Origin: Caulobacter sp.
GTDB lineage: Bacteria; Pseudomonadota; Alphaproteobacteria; Caulobacterales; Caulobacteraceae
Assembly (NCBI GenBank): GCA_030680355.1
Contig: JAUXVF010000027.1
Span: 214,456 to 278,455, forward strand
DNA length: 64,000 nucleotides
Direction: 5' to 3'
Program-made: the position numbers and the translations under genes
In this document: piece after piece, positions 11,233 to 18,304 of the stretch
Position numbering within the stretch: position 1 is the first letter of the stretch
Layout: each line of letters starts with the position of its first letter
The notes under the pieces: generated by a model
Databases searched by the model: none
Told to the model about the DNA's origin: nothing
What the model saw: the letters and a program-made list of their open reading frames with translations, nothing else

Positions 11233-11952
11233 ATGATCCTCGCCATCCTCCAGGCCCGCATGAGCTCGACCCGCCTGCCCGGCAAGGTGCTGATGCCGCT
11301 GGCCGGGGCGCCGATGATCGTGCGCCAGATCGAGCGGGTCAGCCGCGCCCGCCGGATCGACAAACTGGTCGTGGCCACCAGTCTCAATCCCGGCGACGAC
11401 GCCATCGAGAAAACCGTCCGCAAGGAGGGCATCGCCGTCCATCGCGGGCCGCTCGACGACGTGCTGGCGCGGTTCATCGGCGCCCTGGAGGCCTTCGGTC
11501 CCGCCGACCATGTCGTGCGGCTGACCGCCGACTGCCCGCTGGCCGACTGGACGGTCATCGATGAGACCATCGACACCCATCTCGAGACCGGCGCCGACTA
11601 CACCAGCAACACACCGCCCCACCGCACCTTCCCCAAGGGGCTGGATGTCGAGGTGATCACCGCCGCCGCCCTTCGCCGGGCCGCCGCCGCCGCGACGACG
11701 CCCGAGGAGCATGAGCATGTGACCTGGGGCGTCTGGAACCATCCCGACCGCTACCGCCTGGCCTTCCATTCGCAGCCGGTCGACGAGGGCGAGGTGCGCT
11801 GGACCGTCGACCGGCCCGACGACTACGCCTTCATGGCCACGGTCTATGACGGCCTCTACAAGAAGGACCGGGCCTTCACCGCCGACGCCGTGCGCAAATT
11901 CGTGCGCGGCCGGCCGGACCTGGCCACGTTTGGCGGAGACCGCCGCGTATGA
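11233..11952 (+). CDS. pseF: SpsF/FlmC-type cytidylyltransferase, probable CMP-pseudaminic acid synthetase
   Basis: A 239-residue nucleotidyltransferase. It starts MILAILQARMSSTRLPGKVL, the CTP-binding loop of the SpsF group, and contains RLTADCPLADW (the nucleotide/metal site aspartate) and KGLDVEVITAAALRRA. It would activate pseudaminic acid with CTP before transfer to flagellin. The role is inferred from context: it overlaps pseH by 4 bases, and pseG and pseI are close by. In Caulobacter the matching step is assigned to FlmC. SpsF relatives also act in other surface sugars, so the substrate is not proven. Confidence 0.75.
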   Translation: MILAILQARMSSTRLPGKVLMPLAGAPMIVRQIERVSRARRIDKLVVATSLNPGDDAIEKTVRKEGIAVHRGPLDDVLARFIGALEAFGPADHVVRLTADCPLADWTVIDETIDTHLETGADYTSNTPPHRTFPKGLDVEVITAAALRRAAAAATTPEEHEHVTWGVWNHPDRYRLAFHSQPVDEGEVRWTVDRPDDYAFMATVYDGLYKKDRAFTADAVRKFVRGRPDLATFGGDRRV

Positions 11953-12518
11953 CCGCCCCGACCGTCACCCTGCGCGACCTGACGCCCGACGACAGCGACC
12001 GCCTGTTCGCCTGGCGCAACAGCGAGGCGGTGCGGCCCTATATGTACACCGACCATCTGATCGCGCCGGAGGAGCACGCCCACTGGTTCGCCGGCCTTCC
12101 CGGCGACGATCGCCGCCGCTACTGGATCATCGAGATGGACGGCGTCCCGGTGGGCCTGGCCAACCTCTATGACATCGACCGCCGCCACGGCCGCTGCGCC
12201 TGGGCCTACTACCTTGCCGATCCGTCGGTGCGCGGGTTGGGCCTGGGCAGCTTTGTCGAGTTCTGGATGATCGAGCAGGTGTTCGGGCCGCAGGCGCTGA
12301 CCAAGCTGTGGTGCGAGGTGCTGGCGTCCAACGAACCGGTCTGGCGGCTGCATGAGAAGCATGGCTTCGTGCAGGAGGCCCGCTTCCGCCGCCATATCGT
12401 CAAGGACGGCGAGGCTGTCGACGTGTTTGGCCTGGGCCTGCTGGCCGAGGACTGGGCGGTTCGCCGGCCGGACATGGCCGCGCGGCTGGCGGCGAAGGGG
12501 TTTGCGTTTCCGGCCTAG
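11949..12518 (+). CDS. pseH: UDP-4-amino-sugar N-acetyltransferase PseH (FlmH)
   Basis: A 189-residue GNAT enzyme. It matches PseH, which N-acetylates UDP-4-amino-4,6-dideoxy-beta-L-AltNAc. Visible features are LRDLTPDDSDRLFAWRNSEAVRPYMYTDH (the F/WRN motif at the start of this subgroup), WIIEMDGVPVGLANLYDID, YLADPSVRGLGLGSFVEFW (acetyl-CoA loop) and NEPVWRLHEKHGFVQEARFRRHIVKDG. Its ATG overlaps the pseF-like stop (ATGA), so the two are translationally coupled. The 3' end is only 11 bases from the inserted element's left target repeat. Confidence 0.85.
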   Translation: MTAPTVTLRDLTPDDSDRLFAWRNSEAVRPYMYTDHLIAPEEHAHWFAGLPGDDRRRYWIIEMDGVPVGLANLYDIDRRHGRCAWAYYLADPSVRGLGLGSFVEFWMIEQVFGPQALTKLWCEVLASNEPVWRLHEKHGFVQEARFRRHIVKDGEAVDVFGLGLLAEDWAVRRPDMAARLAAKGFAFPA

Positions 12519-12523
12519 GCCCG

Positions 12524-12529
12524 TCATGG
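12524..12529 (+). repeat. Target-site duplication, left copy (TCATGG)
   Basis: TCATGG directly abuts the left terminal inverted repeat of the inserted element. The same six bases follow the right end at 14844-14849. Joining the flanks with one copy gives a perfect palindrome with arms CCGTCATGGCCCGA and TCGGGCCATGACGG, which is the expected empty site. Confidence 0.75.
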
Positions 12530-12578
12530 CCGGTAGTATGGCGCAAACGCCAGAGCGCTAAGGCTCGCGTCTTCCGGG

Positions 12579-13310
12579 CTAGCCGCCTTTCACCACCGCG
12601 CCCGGCGGCGGCTTGATCGCCGCCCACCGCTCAGCAATAGCCAGACAGGCCGCGCCCATCTCTTTGTAAAGATACCCAGCGTTGCCGGGAGCTTCGTAGG
12701 TTTGAGCCGTATTGGCGTCGAGAACGATGCACAGCTTCTTTTCGGGCTCGCCGACATCCGGGTCCGCTACCTGGCTCATTCGTCCGAAAGCGTAGGCGGA
12801 ATGGTACATCGCGATCTTGGGTGAAAGGGCCTTGCTCTTCGCGTATCGAAGAACGACCCCGCCTGTACGAACCCTGTTCGTCTTGGTCACGCGCTGAAGC
12901 GAAAGGTCAGTCGCAAACGTCACGCGAACGCCGTTCATGGAGTGGGCGGGGAAATCTGCACCGGCAGAAATTACCGCCGCCGGCAAATCCAGTTCCCACG
13001 CGACCTCGGCGAATTTCGCCACGTAGTCGGCGTTGTGATCGTTGACCTCCCCCTCGAAAACGGAGTCGGAGAGCTTGTTCCGGATGAAATCCGCCTTTTC
13101 CTTCAGGGCCTTGGCGTCAAGCGGCCCCGCAAGAAAGGCAGCCTTGATCGCGGCTCTGGCCTCGGCGTGCTGAACGACGCGGACAGTGGGCCGGTACTTG
13201 CAACTCTGAACGATGCCGCGCCTCGCCTGCTCAGAGGCCGCCATGTAGTCGGCCAAGCGGGCAGCTGACATCTGAGGGTTAGGGCGAAGCGTATGAGTGA
13301 ATTGTTCCAC
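12579..13310 (-). CDS. Hypothetical protein, cargo of inserted element
   Basis: A 243-residue soluble protein that I do not recognise. It has no signal peptide or membrane helix. Segments that may be informative are SEQARRGIVQSCKYRPTVRV, a helical middle (AKALKEKADFIRNKLSDS), HNADYVAKFAEVAWELDLP, and VRVTFATDLSLQRVTKTNRV near the middle. The GTG start at 13310 is favoured by AGGAT 6-7 bases upstream; an internal ATG at 13271 lacks a ribosome site. It is divergent from the 75-residue gene with only 26 bases between starts. Codon use is less GC-rich than flanking chromosomal genes. Confidence 0.6.
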   Translation of the reverse strand: MEQFTHTLRPNPQMSAARLADYMAASEQARRGIVQSCKYRPTVRVVQHAEARAAIKAAFLAGPLDAKALKEKADFIRNKLSDSVFEGEVNDHNADYVAKFAEVAWELDLPAAVISAGADFPAHSMNGVRVTFATDLSLQRVTKTNRVRTGGVVLRYAKSKALSPKIAMYHSAYAFGRMSQVADPDVGEPEKKLCIVLDANTAQTYEAPGNAGYLYKEMGAACLAIAERWAAIKPPPGAVVKGG

Positions 13311-13336
13311 GAATCGATCCTGAAAAGGTAGTGAAC

Positions 13337-13564
13337 ATGGCAGGCTACTACTTCAGCGCCGCGTTGGATAACGACACGACGATCTGTCTTGCACCGCTGT
13401 CCGACCGACGCCTTGAATTGTCCGGCGAGGACCTGACGGATACCAGCGGATATTTCCTCTACACGGTCCATCATGGCGCTCAGCCAGAGGCAGTGGAAAT
13501 CCTTGCGCGCGTTCAGTCTGAAGACGCGGCGTGGCGTCTGAAGGGGATGTTCGGCCTGAGCTAG
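13337..13564 (+). CDS. Small hypothetical protein, cargo of inserted element
   Basis: A 75-residue protein without recognised family. It begins MAGYYFSAALDNDTTICLAP and ends in QSEDAAWRLKGMFGLS. The composition suggests a small soluble alpha/beta protein. AAGG 8 bases before the ATG at 13337 supports this start over the in-frame GTG at 13331. Confidence 0.45.
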   Translation: MAGYYFSAALDNDTTICLAPLSDRRLELSGEDLTDTSGYFLYTVHHGAQPEAVEILARVQSEDAAWRLKGMFGLS

Positions 13565-13606
13565 CGTCAGCCTAGCGACCAACGCCGGGGCCGTCCCTCG
13601 TCACAG

Positions 13607-13817
13607 ATGACGCCGGGCTTGCGCGGCAATCCGATCAGGAGCGAGTGTTTCGCTCAGCACTGTTAGGGATTTCGAGAAGGGCCGGCGGGTGCCGATCAAG
13701 AACAACCTGGAAGCCCTACGCTCAGCCTTTGAGAACGCAGGGCTCCAGCTCACCTGCACTGGTGCAGGTGAGCCTTTAGGCGTTCAGTTGGCTAGAAGCC
13801 CCGACAGGGCCTCCTGA
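13607..13817 (+). pseudogene. Relic of XRE-type helix-turn-helix regulator
   Basis: An ATG frame beginning MTPGL breaks after a few codons. A shifted frame then reads GASVSLSTVRDFEKGRRVP, IKNNLEALRSAFENAGLQLT to a stop at 13815. This is the recognition helix and C-terminal tail typical of short XRE regulators (SxSTVRDFEKGRRxP...NNLxAxRxAxExAG). The N-terminal helices are missing or frameshifted, so it is a decayed gene. A perfect 11-bp-armed hairpin (GCTCACCTGCA...TGCAGGTGAGC, 13748-13773) lies in its 3' part. Confidence 0.6.
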
Positions 13818-13920
13818 ACCAGCGGCGACGGCGGCGCTTGTGACGCCGGACGTGCCTCGATTGGCCGTCTTGAATGCGGTAGTAGTCTCGCACATTCACA
13901 TCATAGGGGGTCGGATCCAC
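13792..13920 (-). CDS. Possible small, highly basic protein
   Basis: A 42-residue frame from a GTG at 13920, with GGAG 7 bases upstream. It reads PYDVNVRDYYRIQDGQ and then an arginine/lysine-rich stretch (RRHKRRRRRWFRRP). Such a basic tail could bind nucleic acid, but the ORF is short, overlaps the end of the XRE relic on the other strand, and may be spurious. Confidence 0.25.
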   Translation of the reverse strand: MDPTPYDVNVRDYYRIQDGQSRHVRRHKRRRRRWFRRPCRGF

Positions 13921-14110
13921 GGCAATTCTCCATGCGTGGGGCCTTGAAAAACCGACCGGCTCGTGCAAGGATTCCTTCTCTACAGGGCAGAAGGTTTCTT
14001 TGCCGGTTTCCGGCGGACTGGATGCACAAAACGGCCTCTGGTCTCTCACGGACCGGGGGTCGTTTCTGTATGTGCTGTCTTCAGCGGTTCGCTGGGCTTC
14101 GCCTAGGCGT

Positions 14111-14608
14111 TCATCTCAAAATGTCCTCCTCTTCAACGCCCACAGTTGCGGTGGTTATGGTAGGGATCATGCTCCAGCGGTCCGCTGATTGCCGGTAGAG
14201 CCGCCCCCGTTCTCGGTTCAACTCGTTGTAGACGGTCTTTTCAGACACCCGTTGATCCAGCGCCACGGCCCGCTTCTGAATCTCAGAAGTCGTGCTGCCG
14301 GGAGCGTCTTCGAGGACCAGCATCACAAGTTCCCGCGTCAGGCCGCGAGGGGCGCGGGGCGCTTTCTCTTGGTCGTCTTCACGGGTGGACGCATTTTCGG
14401 CGGAAGTAGTTGAAACGATATTGGACGGAGTTTCGCTGGCTGCCGCTCTTGCAGCCTGAGGCGCTCCGGACACCGCCTGCAGAATGCGATCCCGCTCTCG
14501 CTGTTCCCCGACCTCGATCCCAAGCCGATGCGCCTCGATCAGGGCGCGGCGGATCGCCGTCGTGTCAAACAGGGCGACCAGGTGATCAAGGTTGGGTTCG
14601 TCAAGCAT
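14111..14608 (-). CDS. Hypothetical protein with C-terminal winged-helix-like region, cargo of inserted element
   Basis: A 165-residue protein. The N-terminal ~50 residues are helical (LDHLVALFDTTAIRRALIEA...GEQRERDRILQAV). A low-complexity linker rich in Ala, Ser, Thr and Glu follows. The last ~70 residues (RGLTRELVMLVLEDAPGSTT, SEIQKRAVALDQRVSEKTVY, NELNRERGRLYRQSADRWS) look like a winged-helix DNA-binding domain. The ATG at 14608 begins the structured part; an upstream frame extension lacks support. It could regulate the element, but no family is recognised. Confidence 0.5.
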   Translation of the reverse strand: MLDEPNLDHLVALFDTTAIRRALIEAHRLGIEVGEQRERDRILQAVSGAPQAARAAASETPSNIVSTTSAENASTREDDQEKAPRAPRGLTRELVMLVLEDAPGSTTSEIQKRAVALDQRVSEKTVYNELNRERGRLYRQSADRWSMIPTITTATVGVEEEDILR

Positions 14609-14842
14609 CGGGAGACTCCGGCAATGTCTCCCATTAACCCTTACCGCCCCGCCGATCAACCATATTGTGCCAACAGGGATGGTTTTGTGGAACGGTCGCG
14701 CCTTCGTGATCCTAGCTCGCGCTGCCAGGGGGTGCTTCAGGGGGGTGGGGGAAGGTTGCCGTCCCGTTCTCTTTCGGGTTTCTGTGCGACACCCTTTGTG
14801 GTGGTTGCAATTTTGATCAGTGGCGTTTGCGCCATAATACCG

Positions 14843-14871
14843 GTCATGGCCCGACTTGTTCGGGCCATGAC
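14843..14871. terminator. Palindrome between pse genes, likely bidirectional terminator
   Basis: GTCATGGCCCGA (14843-14854) and its exact inverse TCGGGCCATGAC (14860-14871) form a 12-bp stem with a 5-base loop, 13 bases past the pseG stop. Before the element inserted, this palindrome would have been shared by the convergent pseH and pseG ends. No T tract follows, so intrinsic termination is inferred. It also resembles dispersed repeats common in alphaproteobacteria. Confidence 0.5.
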
Positions 14872-14884
14872 GGCGTATTGTGGG

Positions 14885-15847
14885 TCAGGTCTGCAGCAAA
14901 CCCGCCAACGCCTCCGCCACACGCCGCGCGCCGCCGCCGTCGCAGAGGGCGGCCGAGCGAGCTGACAGGCCTTCGCGCAGGCCCGCCTGCCAAGACAACC
15001 GCTCCACCGCCGCCGCCAACCGCCCCTCCAGGTCCGGCCAGCGCGCGTCCAGCGCCAGGGTCGTCCCGGCCGCGTCGAGCGCCATGGCCATCTCGCGCTG
15101 GTTGTCGGCCAGGATCAGGGTCACGGTGGGCAGACCCAGACAGGCCCGTTCCCAGACGCTGGAGCCGCCGGCCCCGACGCCGATGTCGGCCTGTTCGATC
15201 AGTCCGGCCATGTCGCTGCTGTCGATATGCAGGGCGATGCGCCCCGACGCCGCCAGCGGTTCGAGCACCGACAGGCTGGGCGCCCCGGCGCCGACCACCA
15301 CGTCCAGCGCCAGACCGGTCTCAGCCAGGGCCTGGACGGCCCGTCCGGTGATCCCGCCGACATCGGTCAGGCCCAGCGAAACCAGACCGCGCACGACAGG
15401 CGCGCCGCGTCGGGCCAGGGCCGTCTCCCGGCGCGCGGCGAACGCCGGCCTCACCAGGGCGTAGCTCGGCCCGGCCAGCACCACCGGCGCCGCATAGTCC
15501 CTGGCCAAGCGGCCAAACGACGGGTCGAGCACCAGATCGCAGTCATGTGGCCGGGCCAGATCGTCGATCACCGCCAGTCGTCCCGTCCGCCCCCGCCAGG
15601 CGGCCTCGGTCGCCGGCGTCATGCGATAGGAATCAAGCACCAGCAGGTCGGCGGCGGCGTCTGGCTCGACCAGCGGCATGTCCGGCGCATAGCGGGCCAG
15701 GATATCGGCGGCCTCCGGCGTGCGGACGAAGCCGCAGACCGCGCCCCGCGCCGCCAGCGCCTCGGCCAGGGTCAGGCAGCGCATGACATGACCGCCGCCG
15801 ACGCCGGGGCCGGCGTCGCAGACGAACAGGATGCGGGATGAAGTCAT
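14885..15847 (-). CDS. pseG: UDP-2,4-diacetamido-2,4,6-trideoxy-beta-L-altropyranose hydrolase PseG (FlmD)
   Basis: A 320-residue GT-B-fold enzyme that removes UDP from the 6-deoxy-AltdiNAc intermediate in pseudaminic acid synthesis. It begins ILFVCDAGPGVGGGHVMRCL, the PseG start with the catalytic-histidine loop (GGGHVMRC). It has LVLDSYRMTPATEAAWR, IDDLARPHDCDLVLDPSFGR (D-D-R motif) and the UDP-binding DIGVGAGGSSVWERACLGLP. The start ATG at 15847 fits homologues. It acts between PseH and PseI. It is transcribed leftwards towards pseH. Confidence 0.92.
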   Translation of the reverse strand: MTSSRILFVCDAGPGVGGGHVMRCLTLAEALAARGAVCGFVRTPEAADILARYAPDMPLVEPDAAADLLVLDSYRMTPATEAAWRGRTGRLAVIDDLARPHDCDLVLDPSFGRLARDYAAPVVLAGPSYALVRPAFAARRETALARRGAPVVRGLVSLGLTDVGGITGRAVQALAETGLALDVVVGAGAPSLSVLEPLAASGRIALHIDSSDMAGLIEQADIGVGAGGSSVWERACLGLPTVTLILADNQREMAMALDAAGTTLALDARWPDLEGRLAAAVERLSWQAGLREGLSARSAALCDGGGARRVAEALAGLLQT

Positions 15848-15970
15848 GGCGCGACCGGGCTGGAGTGAGTCGCGCCATCCTAGGTCCGACGCTCAACCGC
15901 GTCTTGCAGGACTGGCGAACGGCGGTCATTCACGCCATGTAGGCATCTTCGCCGCCGGCTGGGGAATGTC

Positions 15971-16834
15971 ATGAGCGCCAACAGAAAATCCGTCGTCGTC
16001 ACCGGCGTCTCGACCGGCATCGGCTGGGGCACGGCCAAGGTCCTTGTCGCCAACGGCTTCCAGGTGTTCGGCAGCGTCCGCAAGGCGGCCGACGGCGACC
16101 GCCTCAAGGCCGAGTTCGGCGAAGCCTTCACCCCCCTGCTGTTCGACGTCACCGACGAAGCCGCGGTCCGCGCGGGCGCGCGTCAGGTCGAGGCGGCCCT
16201 GGGCGGCCAGACCCTGGCCGGTCTGGTCAACAACGCCGGCATCGCGGTCGCCGGGCCGCTGCTGCATCTGCCGGTCGAGGACTTCCGCCAGCAGATGGAG
16301 GTCAATGTCACCGGCATGGTCATCGCCACCCAGGCCTTCGCCCCGCTGCTCGGCGCCGGGAGCCCGGCGCGCAAGGACCCCGGCCGGGTGGTCAACATCT
16401 CCTCGGTGGGCGGCCGGACGGCCAGCCCGTTCATGGCCCCTTACAGCACCTCGAAATTCGCCGTCGAAGGCCTGTCGGAGTCCCTGCGCCGCGAACTGCT
16501 GGTGTTCGGCGTCGATGTGATCGTCGTGGCCCCCGGCGCCGTGGCCACGCCGATCTGGTCCAAGGCCGAAGAGATCGACGTCACGCCTTACGCCAACACC
16601 GTCTACGCCGGGCCGATGGACCGGTTGAAGACCTATATGCAGGCGCTCGGCGTCAAGGGTCTGCCGCCCGAACGGATCGGCGAGGTCATCCTCCAGGCCC
16701 TGACCGTCGCCAAACCCAAGGTGCGCTACACGGTCTCGCCGGACCCGTTCCAGGTGTTCATGTCGGAAAAGGTGCTGTCCAAACGCGCCATGGACCAGAT
16801 CGTCGGCAAGCGCATGGGGCTGCTGCCGGAGTAG
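15971..16834 (+). CDS. SDR family oxidoreductase
   Basis: A 287-residue short-chain dehydrogenase of the group with VVTGVSTGIGWGTAKVLV as cofactor loop, NNAGIAVAGPLLHLPVEDFR, a serine in NISSVGGR, and a catalytic YSTSKFAVEGLSESLRREL. The C-terminal part (about residues 205-287) is longer than minimal SDRs and resembles retinol-dehydrogenase/DltE-like members. It lies between pseG and pseI on the opposite strand, so a role in pseudaminic acid synthesis is unlikely. The substrate is unknown. Confidence 0.85.
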   Translation: MSANRKSVVVTGVSTGIGWGTAKVLVANGFQVFGSVRKAADGDRLKAEFGEAFTPLLFDVTDEAAVRAGARQVEAALGGQTLAGLVNNAGIAVAGPLLHLPVEDFRQQMEVNVTGMVIATQAFAPLLGAGSPARKDPGRVVNISSVGGRTASPFMAPYSTSKFAVEGLSESLRRELLVFGVDVIVVAPGAVATPIWSKAEEIDVTPYANTVYAGPMDRLKTYMQALGVKGLPPERIGEVILQALTVAKPKVRYTVSPDPFQVFMSEKVLSKRAMDQIVGKRMGLLPE

Positions 16835-16847
16835 CGGTCTGGCGAGG

Positions 16848-16867
16848 CTCCCCACGCCTGTGGGGAG
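16848..16867. terminator. Hairpin between convergent SDR and pseI
   Basis: CTCCCCAC-GCCT-GTGGGGAG is a perfect 8-bp stem in the 39-base gap between the ends of two convergent genes. It is well placed as a bidirectional terminator, although no T run follows on either strand. Confidence 0.5.
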
Positions 16868-16873
16868 GATCGA

Positions 16874-17929
16874 CTAACGGATCATCGACCAGTCGAGCGG
16901 CTCGCCGAAGGTCAGGTCCCGCGAAGCCGTCTTGCCCAGCACCTTGCCCAGCGCCGCCGGCGGCAGGCCGTCGCCCGGCCGCACCGACCGCACATTGGCC
17001 TTGGTCAGCGTCTCGCCGGCCTTGACCGACGCCGTCACATAGAGCGAGCGACGGAACTGGCGGTTGGCCGTCTCCGAGCCGAGCAGATCGTAGTGGGCCC
17101 GGCCCAGGGCCGACCAGGCGTCGCGGCAGTCGCGAACCAGGGATGTGAACTCGGCCGGCTCGAGACTGAAGGCCGCGTCGGGACCGCCATCGGACCTGGC
17201 CAGGGTGAAATGCTTCTCGATGGCGCAGGCGTCCAGGGCCACGGCGGCCACGGCGGCGGCGGTTCCCGGCGTGTGGTCCGACAGGCCGACAGGGCAGTCG
17301 AACCGGGCGGCCATGTCGGGAATGGTGCGGACGTTGGCGTCCTCGAAGGTCGCTGGATAACTGGACACGCAATGCAGCAGCAGCACCCCGGCCGCGCCGC
17401 CGGCCAGGGCCGCGTCGCGGGCGGCCTCGATCTCGGCCAGATTGGCCATGCCGGTGGAGATGATCAGCGGCTTGCCCCGCGCCGCCGCGTAGCGGATCAG
17501 CGGCAGGTCGACGGCCTCGAAGCTGGCGATCTTGTAGGCCGGCGCATTCAGCCCCGCGAGCAGGTCGACCGCCGTCTCGTCGAAAGGGCTGGAGAACAGG
17601 GTCACGCCGCGCGCCGCCGCCCGTTCGAACAGCGCGCCGTGCCACTCATAGGGCGTCTGGGCTTCGCGATAGAGAGCATGCAGGGTCTGGCCGTCCCACA
17701 GGCCGCCCTGAATGCGGAACTCGGGCCGGTCGACATCCAGGGTGATGGTGTCGGCGGTGTAGGTCTGGATCTTGATGGCGTCGCAGCCGGTGTCGGCGGC
17801 CGCGTCGATCAGGGTCAGGGCGCGGTCGAGGCTGCCGTTGTGATTGCCCGACAGCTCGCAGATCACATAGGGCGGATGGCCGGGACCGATGCGGCGGCCG
17901 GCGATCTCGATCTCGGGGATGGTGGTCAT
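16874..17929 (-). CDS. pseI: Pseudaminic acid synthase PseI (NeuB family)
   Basis: A 351-residue enzyme condensing 6-deoxy-AltdiNAc with phosphoenolpyruvate to give pseudaminic acid. The NeuB TIM-barrel (residues ~15-260) shows YVICELSGNHNGSLDRALTL, DAIKIQTYTADTITLD, the substrate loop SSPFDETAVDLL and LSDHTPGTAAAVAAVAL. AIEKHFTLARSDGGPDAAFS is the sialate/pseudaminate synthase signature. The last ~60 residues are the SAF antifreeze-like domain (RRSLYVTASVKAGETLTKAN, VRSVRPGDGLPP). It acts after PseG; the CMP transfer step follows. Confidence 0.93.
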   Translation of the reverse strand: MTTIPEIEIAGRRIGPGHPPYVICELSGNHNGSLDRALTLIDAAADTGCDAIKIQTYTADTITLDVDRPEFRIQGGLWDGQTLHALYREAQTPYEWHGALFERAAARGVTLFSSPFDETAVDLLAGLNAPAYKIASFEAVDLPLIRYAAARGKPLIISTGMANLAEIEAARDAALAGGAAGVLLLHCVSSYPATFEDANVRTIPDMAARFDCPVGLSDHTPGTAAAVAAVALDACAIEKHFTLARSDGGPDAAFSLEPAEFTSLVRDCRDAWSALGRAHYDLLGSETANRQFRRSLYVTASVKAGETLTKANVRSVRPGDGLPPAALGKVLGKTASRDLTFGEPLDWSMIR

Positions 17930-17981
17930 GGCGGAGCTCGGAACGCGTGAGTCGAAGCCACTCTAGACCTGTTCGGTCGGT

Positions 17982-18245
17982 TCAGTCGCCGCCTCCATCA
18001 CCGCCGCCGTCCCCCCAGCCGTCGCCGTCGGCGTAGCTATCGCCATTGCTCCACCGGCCATCCGTTATGTCTCTGAGAGGATCCCGTGGCGGGCGCTCGG
18101 CCGCGCCTCCTCCGCCACCGCCGCCATCATATCTTCGCAGCCGCTTCTTTCGGCTGTCGCCCGCCCCTCCGTTGGTCCAGGCGCCCAGGACGACAAAGAC
18201 CAGGACGAAAGCGACACCGACGATCCACCACCCCGATGAAAACAT
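17982..18245 (-). CDS. Small membrane protein with glycine/aspartate-rich tail
   Basis: An 87-residue protein of unknown function. Residues ~4-22 (SGWWIVGVAFVLVFVVLGAW) form one membrane helix. The rest is a basic patch (RKKRLRRYD), a run of glycines and a tail of GDG/GGGD units. Starting at the ATG 18245 puts the helix at the N-terminus; a second ATG at 18269 in frame is possible, with GGGGGAG lying between the two. Such Gly-rich tails occur in small cell-envelope proteins. The low complexity means it may be poorly conserved. Confidence 0.45.
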   Translation of the reverse strand: MFSSGWWIVGVAFVLVFVVLGAWTNGGAGDSRKKRLRRYDGGGGGGGAAERPPRDPLRDITDGRWSNGDSYADGDGWGDGGGDGGGD

Positions 18246-18304
18246 GTGATCAGTTTCTCCCCCAGACATCGCATCGGAGCGGAATCATCCCTAGATTAGC
18301 CCCC

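Larger units (their letters stand above)
12530..14843. mobile_element. 2.3-kb element with 23-bp terminal inverted repeats, no transposase
   Basis: The left end (12530-12552) reads CCGGTAGTAT then GGCGCAAACGCCA. The right end (14821-14843) is its inverse with one mismatch (22/23). Each end contains a small hairpin TGGCG-CAAA-CGCCA. TCATGG repeats directly on both sides. The 2314-bp interior is less GC-rich than the pse genes around it. It carries an unknown 243-residue gene, a 75-residue gene, a relic XRE regulator, a tiny basic ORF and a 165-residue protein, but nothing like a transposase or recombinase. It is therefore probably moved in trans, and separates the convergent pseH and pseG. Confidence 0.8.

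Noticed and set aside
18086..18304. N-terminal extension of TrxB
   Set aside because: Low-complexity antisense of the glycine-rich small gene; TrxB homologues start near the FAD loop.
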